From Clavulina sp. PMI_390 (taxonomy: Eukaryota > Basidiomycota > Agaricomycetes > Cantharellales > Hydnaceae): a DNA stretch of 11,672 nt. The stretch lies in the NCBI GenBank assembly GCA_015039315.1, contig WIDE01000304.1, forward strand, positions 1 through 11,672, given 5' to 3'. Positions 6,754 through 11,672 of this stretch are shown here, in pieces. The position numbers and the translations under genes are program-made. The notes beneath the pieces were generated by a model. That model was given only the letters and a program-made list of their open reading frames with translations, searched no databases and was not told the DNA's origin. Each line of letters begins with the position of its first letter. The first letter of the stretch is position 1.

Positions 6754-9700
6754 ATGGAACCCCTCCTACGCGATGATGCGGAACGAAACGGCGTTGTCAC
6801 CCGTGTTCTAAGGCGTAGAGGATTATTACTGACAGCCACAACATTTACTCATGACTTTAATGGACTCATGTCCGACATAAATTTTTCATTACGATCCTTG
6901 CAATCGAACCCCGCTGCTTCTCAAGGGGTTCCGTCTCATGCTGGGGAGACAGGCCTCAATGAAGGAAGTAGCGGCTCTCAAGCCAGCCGGGATCCTTCGT
7001 CCGAGAGACCTGAGCACTCTGGGAACTCCATGAGCCCTGCGAGACGCGATGAAGGACTCGGAGGGAGTATCCCTCAAATAATGCATAGCGGAGGCGACCC
7101 AATCCGCAGCGATTACCACCATAATCGAAGGAGCAACACCAGCGCCCCAGAGCCACAACACGCTCCCATGCGACGCAACAACAGGCGTCAGCCCAACCCC
7201 CGGGCAGGTCCAAGACCACGGGCCAATCATGCACCTATCAATATCAGAGGGGGCAATAAAGACAAAACTCGAGCAAATATCAAGATAGCCACCTTTAATA
7301 TGAAAGGAGGAGCTACGATGGGGACTAATGATAAATGGAGTCAAATAAACCACCAGATCACTAACCTTGACCTCGCCATATTGGCTGTCCAAGAGACACA
7401 CCTTGACCATGCACTCATTGAGCGCCTTGAGAAACGGTTTGGGAAAAATCTAGCCTTCTACCATTCAATAAATCCAGAGGGCCGGCGAGCAGAAGGGGTT
7501 TCCGTGATCATAAACAAGGCCAGGCTCCCTGCAGGGACAGCAAAAGCCACGGAAATTGTCCCTGGTCAAGCAATCCTCGTCAGCATCCCATGGAGAAAGA
7601 ACTTGAAAATCAACCTTCTAGCCGTCTATGCCCCAACAGGAGCCGGAAGAGCGAATGAACAATTCTGGAATCTACTGACAAATGAGTGGGACAAGCCGGA
7701 AAGCGAGCTCCCCCAGGTTAATGCTCTCCTTGGAGACTTCAATGTGGTTGAAGGCCAAATCGACCGAATGCCGCCTCGTAATGATAGAGAAGCAACTGTC
7801 GAGGCCCTTGGCGCACTGAAACAGAAACTAGGTGTCCGTGATGCATGGCGATTAAGGCACCCGGAAGAAAGAATCTTCACATTTACCCAAGACCGTGCAC
7901 TGAGCCCTAAGTCTTCGAGATTGGACAGAATATACCTTGATGATATTAACATAGACCGTGCGAGCAACTGGGAAGCTGTCTGCATGCCATACAACCTATC
8001 AGACCACCTTCTTATTAAAACCAAAATCTCCCTTTCTGGATCAGCACAGATGGGTACAGGTCGATGGTCTCTACCACTCTACATGCTGGAAGATAGAGCT
8101 TTCATGGAAAAAACTAGGAAAAGAGGAATAGAGGCTCTCAATACCTTACAAAATGAGAACTACCGTAGGACAGATATCACCAACCCCCAGAGCATTTTCA
8201 AGAAGTTCATCCACGAGACAGCAAAAGATGCCAAAGCGCAGTCAAGGCTCTCCGGATATAAGCTTCAAACGCTAATAAGAAAGGCACAGAAGTCGTACAA
8301 CCAAGAGCTAAACAGGCAGCCAGCCGCCCCAGATAGTGCCGAGGCTGCCGACCGCCTTGAAGCGCTCGATGCCATCAGACAAAGAATAAATAACCTAGAG
8401 AGCTTAGCTTACAGGAGAAGAACGACAGCTGGAAGTGCAAACTACCGTGCATGGGGCGAAGAGCTCAACTCATACTGGATTAACCAGGCTAAGGAACGCA
8501 AACCACGCGATGTAATCGAGGAGCTGCAGACGAATGCTGAGGACCTGACTAGCTCCCGCACAAGCGACTCAACCATGATGGCGAGAGTAATGGCAGACTA
8601 TTATAACGAAATCCAGCTTAAAGACCTAGAACGAGACGGCCCAATGCGAGACGAGGCTATAGACGCAACTCTACTCCACATCACAAGAGGACAAGACGCT
8701 GATCTTGAGCCCTTAAGCCACAAACTCACGTACGAGGAGGTCGAGATCTCTATTAAGAAAAGCCCGCCAAAGAAAACGCCAGGGCTAGATGGAATACCAA
8801 GTGAGTTCTACCAGAAACTCCTCAGCGAATGGAATCGAAAGCGCGATAAGACAGACAAATATTTAGATATATGCGCGCTGATGCTCGCCGTGTATAATGA
8901 TATCAAGGAGCACGGTGTACACGAACCTAGCTTCACTGACGGATGGATGTGCCCAATCTACAAGAAAGGCGACCGGCACAATCCCGCTAATTATAGGCCA
9001 ATCACGGTACTTAACACAAGCTACAAGATCTTCACAAGTGCCTTAATGAACAAGCTCCGTACAATTGCGCCCAAACTAATCGACGAGTCGCAAGCCGGCT
9101 TTGTACCAGGCAGAAGCATCTTTGATCAAATTGAACTCGCCCATCAGATGATTGATTTATATGAAGTAACGGGCAGAGAAGGAGTCATCCTTGCGCTTGA
9201 CCAAGAGAAAGCCTACGATCGCATCCGTCATGATTACCTGTGGCAGGTCCTACAACGCTTTGGGATCCCAGAGCCTTTTATCGAGACAATCAGAAACCTA
9301 TATGCAAAATCCCACACTGCAGTAATGGTTAATGGTGAGCTAAGCCCAAAATTTCGCGTCACAAGAGGCGTGCGGCAGGGAGACCCCATTTCATGCCTAC
9401 TATTTAACCTCGCAATTGAGCCCCTATCAGCAATGATACGAAACTCGCCAGAGCTTAGTGGGATGGAAATCAAACGGGCGGACGAAACCTCAAGAAGAGT
9501 AATTGTATCCCTCTTTGCAGATGACACCACTGTCTACCTGTCACGGGATGACCCTATAGAAGCCCTCGGGGATATACAGGAAACATGGTGCACGGCATCA
9601 GGTGCCAGATTTAATAAGACCAAAACTAAAGCAGTACCAGTTGGCCCAAGCGAGTATCGAAGATCTGTGAAGGAAACGGGATTCATGGACCCAGAGAACG

Positions 9701-11672
9701 ATAATAACCAGCTCCCCGAGGAGGTAGAGATTATGGGAGACGGCAGCCCCACACGCAACCTAGGCGGCTATATTGGCAATGAGGTTAACGAAACCGAAAT
9801 ATGGCTACCAATATCTGAGAAGGTCAGCCAGGCCCTCCGGCAATGGGACCGCCTACATCCCACTTTCCAAGGGAGAATGCAAGCATCCAGAATTGAAGTA
9901 GGCGGAAGGACGCAATTCTTGACCACGGCACAAGGAATGCCAGAATCAACTGAGAAAACCCTAAGTAAAGCAGAACGCGAGTTCTTCTGGGGTAACACAG
10001 GGTCAAAGCCAGTGAGCATTAACTACCTCTCACAAAGGAAAACAGAGGGCGGCTGGAAGCTGTTAAACCTGAAGCTTTGTAATGAAGCCATACGAGTGGT
10101 GAAGCTACGCCGATTCCTCACGGTTAACCCAGAACCTGCATGGGTAGAGGCTGCCAAAGAGAATATGCTTGAACGCCTCCCTAAATCCCGCCAGAACACC
10201 GGAGACAGGGCATCCCGAAGGGATCTATTTCTCCAGGACTTCTGGGACCTAACACAATACAGCTCTCTTCCACTGCGCCTCCGAAGCTTCATGAATATAT
10301 CAAATAAGGCCGAGCTTGAATTCTCCACATTTGACCTGACCAACGGAGAGAAAAGCCGCTTGCCATTATGGCATCACATAGGAATCAATCGAGAAAAACA
10401 CAAGAACCAAGTCACGAATTGCGCAACAGACCAGTGTCTGCGACACGCTCATGGAGTTTTCACTGTGGGAGATGCCTATCAGTTAGAAAGACAATTTGGA
10501 GCAGCGGGTCACAAGAGAGGAAATCGCAACTGCGACTGCACAAGCTGCGTTGCAGCACGACAAGCAGGTTGCAATAACCCTGATAGGTGCTTCAAGAGGC
10601 CCAGACTTCTCATAAATAAATTGCATGAGGAGTACAAACTAAATGACGAAGTTACTCCAGCTGAACTACCTCAAGAAGTGAACAAAATCTTAGCACGAGA
10701 TGAGGACTGGAGACTGTTCTCCAAAGACATGAGGAGAAGAGACAACATTTCAGTGGGCTCAAACTGGCGGATATTCACGGAAAACTTAGCCCCAACCCTC
10801 ATTGAGAACGATAATGAGCCATTCAAATTCCAGAGTAATCTTCCAGAGGACAATGCGGTTGTAGACGTGTACACAGACGGCTCGAGCGACAAAAATGGAG
10901 AAACCACAGCTCAAGCAGGTGCAGGAGTATGGTATGGCGAGAATGACCCACGAAACCGGGCTCTGCGCGTACCAGATATACTAAATCAGAGGAATAACAC
11001 AGCGGAAATGTTAGCGATCTACTACGCAGCACGCCATTCACCTCATAATGCCACCCTGTGTATTCTAACGGATTCAATGTGGTCTATCAATGCACTGACA
11101 AAATACCTCAGCAGAAACGAGGACCAAGGATACCTAGAGGTAGCAAATGCGGACCTTATCCAGGCGACTGCAGCAACCCTCCGAATGAGGACAGGTCACA
11201 CACTATTTAAGTGGGTCAAAGGACACAATGGAACAGCCGGAAATGAGGGCGCAGATCGACTAGCTGCACAAGGAGCAAACAAGCCAAGAGATGACACACC
11301 TTACCTCCCAGCTCCCATGTGCATGATACCGATGGGGATGCGCCTAGAGTGTGCCACCCAATCCCTAGTGTATAAAGCTCTGTGTAAACTCACTAGTCCA
11401 GAGGAGAGGGAACGAACAGTAGACCTACTTGACCGGACGCGAGAGAACATAAATGAGACATGGGGAGTAAGCCCAACGAATGAGCGTATATGGAATGCGC
11501 TCCACAAGAGTGAACATATATCCCGAAGTGTTAAACAGTTCCTGTGGAAATGCCAACACGGTACCCTCAAGATAGGCTCACACTGGGCAAAGATGCCGGG
11601 ATACGAGAACCGGGCTGAATGCTCCTTATGCGGAGAACTGGAGACCATTGACCACATCCTATTCGGGTGTGA
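6754..11672 (+). CDS. LINE ORF2: APE endonuclease, reverse transcriptase, RNase H (3'-partial)
   Basis: The frame is open for 1639 codons to the window edge. ATG 6754 is the first after in-frame TGA 6739; ATG 6868 is an alternative. Residues 1-165 are Ser/Asn/Pro-rich with an Arg-rich stretch at 140-165. The APE-like endonuclease follows (about 178-425): FNMKG (Asn182), QETH (Glu214), GDFN (327-330), SRLDRI (Asp391) and SDH (416-418). A helical linker leads to the reverse transcriptase (about 655-1010): TPGLDGIPSEFY, YRPI at 747, QAGFVPGRS at 780, motif A Asp816, RQGDP at 874-878, FADD at 921-924 and LGGYIG at 1003. A Cys cluster lies at 1223-1279. RNase H (about 1372-1505) has Asp1375, Glu1418, Asp1440, His1491 and Asp1501. 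A CX2CX7HX4C knuckle (1623-1639) ends the visible part. The protein nicks target DNA, primes reverse transcription there and probably degrades the RNA strand. All checked catalytic residues are intact, so it may be active. Confidence 0.96.
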   Translation, partial: MEPLLRDDAERNGVVTRVLRRRGLLLTATTFTHDFNGLMSDINFSLRSLQSNPAASQGVPSHAGETGLNEGSSGSQASRDPSSERPEHSGNSMSPARRDEGLGGSIPQIMHSGGDPIRSDYHHNRRSNTSAPEPQHAPMRRNNRRQPNPRAGPRPRANHAPINIRGGNKDKTRANIKIATFNMKGGATMGTNDKWSQINHQITNLDLAILAVQETHLDHALIERLEKRFGKNLAFYHSINPEGRRAEGVSVIINKARLPAGTAKATEIVPGQAILVSIPWRKNLKINLLAVYAPTGAGRANEQFWNLLTNEWDKPESELPQVNALLGDFNVVEGQIDRMPPRNDREATVEALGALKQKLGVRDAWRLRHPEERIFTFTQDRALSPKSSRLDRIYLDDINIDRASNWEAVCMPYNLSDHLLIKTKISLSGSAQMGTGRWSLPLYMLEDRAFMEKTRKRGIEALNTLQNENYRRTDITNPQSIFKKFIHETAKDAKAQSRLSGYKLQTLIRKAQKSYNQELNRQPAAPDSAEAADRLEALDAIRQRINNLESLAYRRRTTAGSANYRAWGEELNSYWINQAKERKPRDVIEELQTNAEDLTSSRTSDSTMMARVMADYYNEIQLKDLERDGPMRDEAIDATLLHITRGQDADLEPLSHKLTYEEVEISIKKSPPKKTPGLDGIPSEFYQKLLSEWNRKRDKTDKYLDICALMLAVYNDIKEHGVHEPSFTDGWMCPIYKKGDRHNPANYRPITVLNTSYKIFTSALMNKLRTIAPKLIDESQAGFVPGRSIFDQIELAHQMIDLYEVTGREGVILALDQEKAYDRIRHDYLWQVLQRFGIPEPFIETIRNLYAKSHTAVMVNGELSPKFRVTRGVRQGDPISCLLFNLAIEPLSAMIRNSPELSGMEIKRADETSRRVIVSLFADDTTVYLSRDDPIEALGDIQETWCTASGARFNKTKTKAVPVGPSEYRRSVKETGFMDPENDNNQLPEEVEIMGDGSPTRNLGGYIGNEVNETEIWLPISEKVSQALRQWDRLHPTFQGRMQASRIEVGGRTQFLTTAQGMPESTEKTLSKAEREFFWGNTGSKPVSINYLSQRKTEGGWKLLNLKLCNEAIRVVKLRRFLTVNPEPAWVEAAKENMLERLPKSRQNTGDRASRRDLFLQDFWDLTQYSSLPLRLRSFMNISNKAELEFSTFDLTNGEKSRLPLWHHIGINREKHKNQVTNCATDQCLRHAHGVFTVGDAYQLERQFGAAGHKRGNRNCDCTSCVAARQAGCNNPDRCFKRPRLLINKLHEEYKLNDEVTPAELPQEVNKILARDEDWRLFSKDMRRRDNISVGSNWRIFTENLAPTLIENDNEPFKFQSNLPEDNAVVDVYTDGSSDKNGETTAQAGAGVWYGENDPRNRALRVPDILNQRNNTAEMLAIYYAARHSPHNATLCILTDSMWSINALTKYLSRNEDQGYLEVANADLIQATAATLRMRTGHTLFKWVKGHNGTAGNEGADRLAAQGANKPRDDTPYLPAPMCMIPMGMRLECATQSLVYKALCKLTSPEERERTVDLLDRTRENINETWGVSPTNERIWNALHKSEHISRSVKQFLWKCQHGTLKIGSHWAKMPGYENRAECSLCGELETIDHILFGC

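Larger units (their letters stand above)
5502..11672 (+). mobile_element. LINE (non-LTR) retrotransposon, 3'-partial, left end unknown
   Basis: The element is defined by the large endonuclease-RT-RNase H frame at 6754-11672. It continues past the window, so its 3' UTR, tail and target-site duplication cannot be seen, and the left boundary given here is only the first ATG of the possible ORF1. No LTRs flank it. RT details (LDQEKAYDR, GRSIFDQI, a later FFWG) are closest in style to the L1/Tx1 group, while the C-terminal RNase H is a feature also of fungal Tad-type and plant L1 elements. The clade is therefore inference. Confidence 0.85.

Noticed and set aside
6453..11657. Many minus-strand ORFs of 60-173 codons (for example 6889-7410, 7626-8024, 11301-11657)
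   Set aside because: Nearly all of them lie opposite the continuous LINE ORF2 frame with its conserved domains (6453-6839 only in part), and their translations show no family features; they are shadows.
6754..11672. LTR retrotransposon or retrovirus-like element
   Set aside because: There is no LTR, protease or integrase; an APE endonuclease upstream of the RT and the motif style are those of non-LTR elements.

Overview
The window looks like nuclear DNA from a filamentous fungus, most likely a basidiomycete of the Agaricomycotina. This rests on three things: a gene split by short introns (93-130 nt) with GTRNGT donors and YAG acceptors, a fungal GT18-like glycosyltransferase tail, and a LINE retrotransposon of a style I associate with Agaricomycetes. 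There are no bacterial operons, and I saw no tRNA or rRNA gene and no CRISPR array. The genus cannot be named from the sequence.

Layout. (1) 1-920, + strand: the 3' end of a four-exon (as visible) protein gene whose spliced product resembles the C-terminal half of GT18 / MGAT5-like N-acetylglucosaminyltransferases. (2) 921-2874: about 2 kb with no convincing gene. It holds one 164-codon ORF of doubtful reality and several short open segments flanked by splice-like signals that could be pieces of an intron-rich or decayed gene. (3) 2875-3847: a clean non-autonomous DNA transposon, 957 bp long, with 268-bp terminal inverted repeats about 96% identical, flanked by a perfect 8-bp target-site duplication (accattgt). 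It encodes no transposase. (4) 3848-5270: gene-poor DNA with two weak small ORFs, paired CACGTG boxes and a CCAAT/TATA/CT-rich promoter-like block. (5) about 5500-6750: GC-rich sequence that may be a broken first ORF (gag-like) or 5' leader of the LINE. (6) 6754-11672, + strand: a single uninterrupted reading frame of at least 1639 codons that runs off the window edge. It encodes a LINE ORF2 polyprotein: APE-type endonuclease, reverse transcriptase, a cysteine-rich segment, RNase H and a terminal zinc knuckle. All the catalytic residues I could check are present.

How the parts relate. The glycosyltransferase is the only host gene with good support. The rest of the window is an accessory, transposon-rich zone downstream of it, with one class II element and one class I element inserted independently. 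The LINE ORF2 is the most complete coding sequence here. The two unusual features are the broken or absent ORF1 beside an intact ORF2, and the TIR element whose two arms differ only by transitions.
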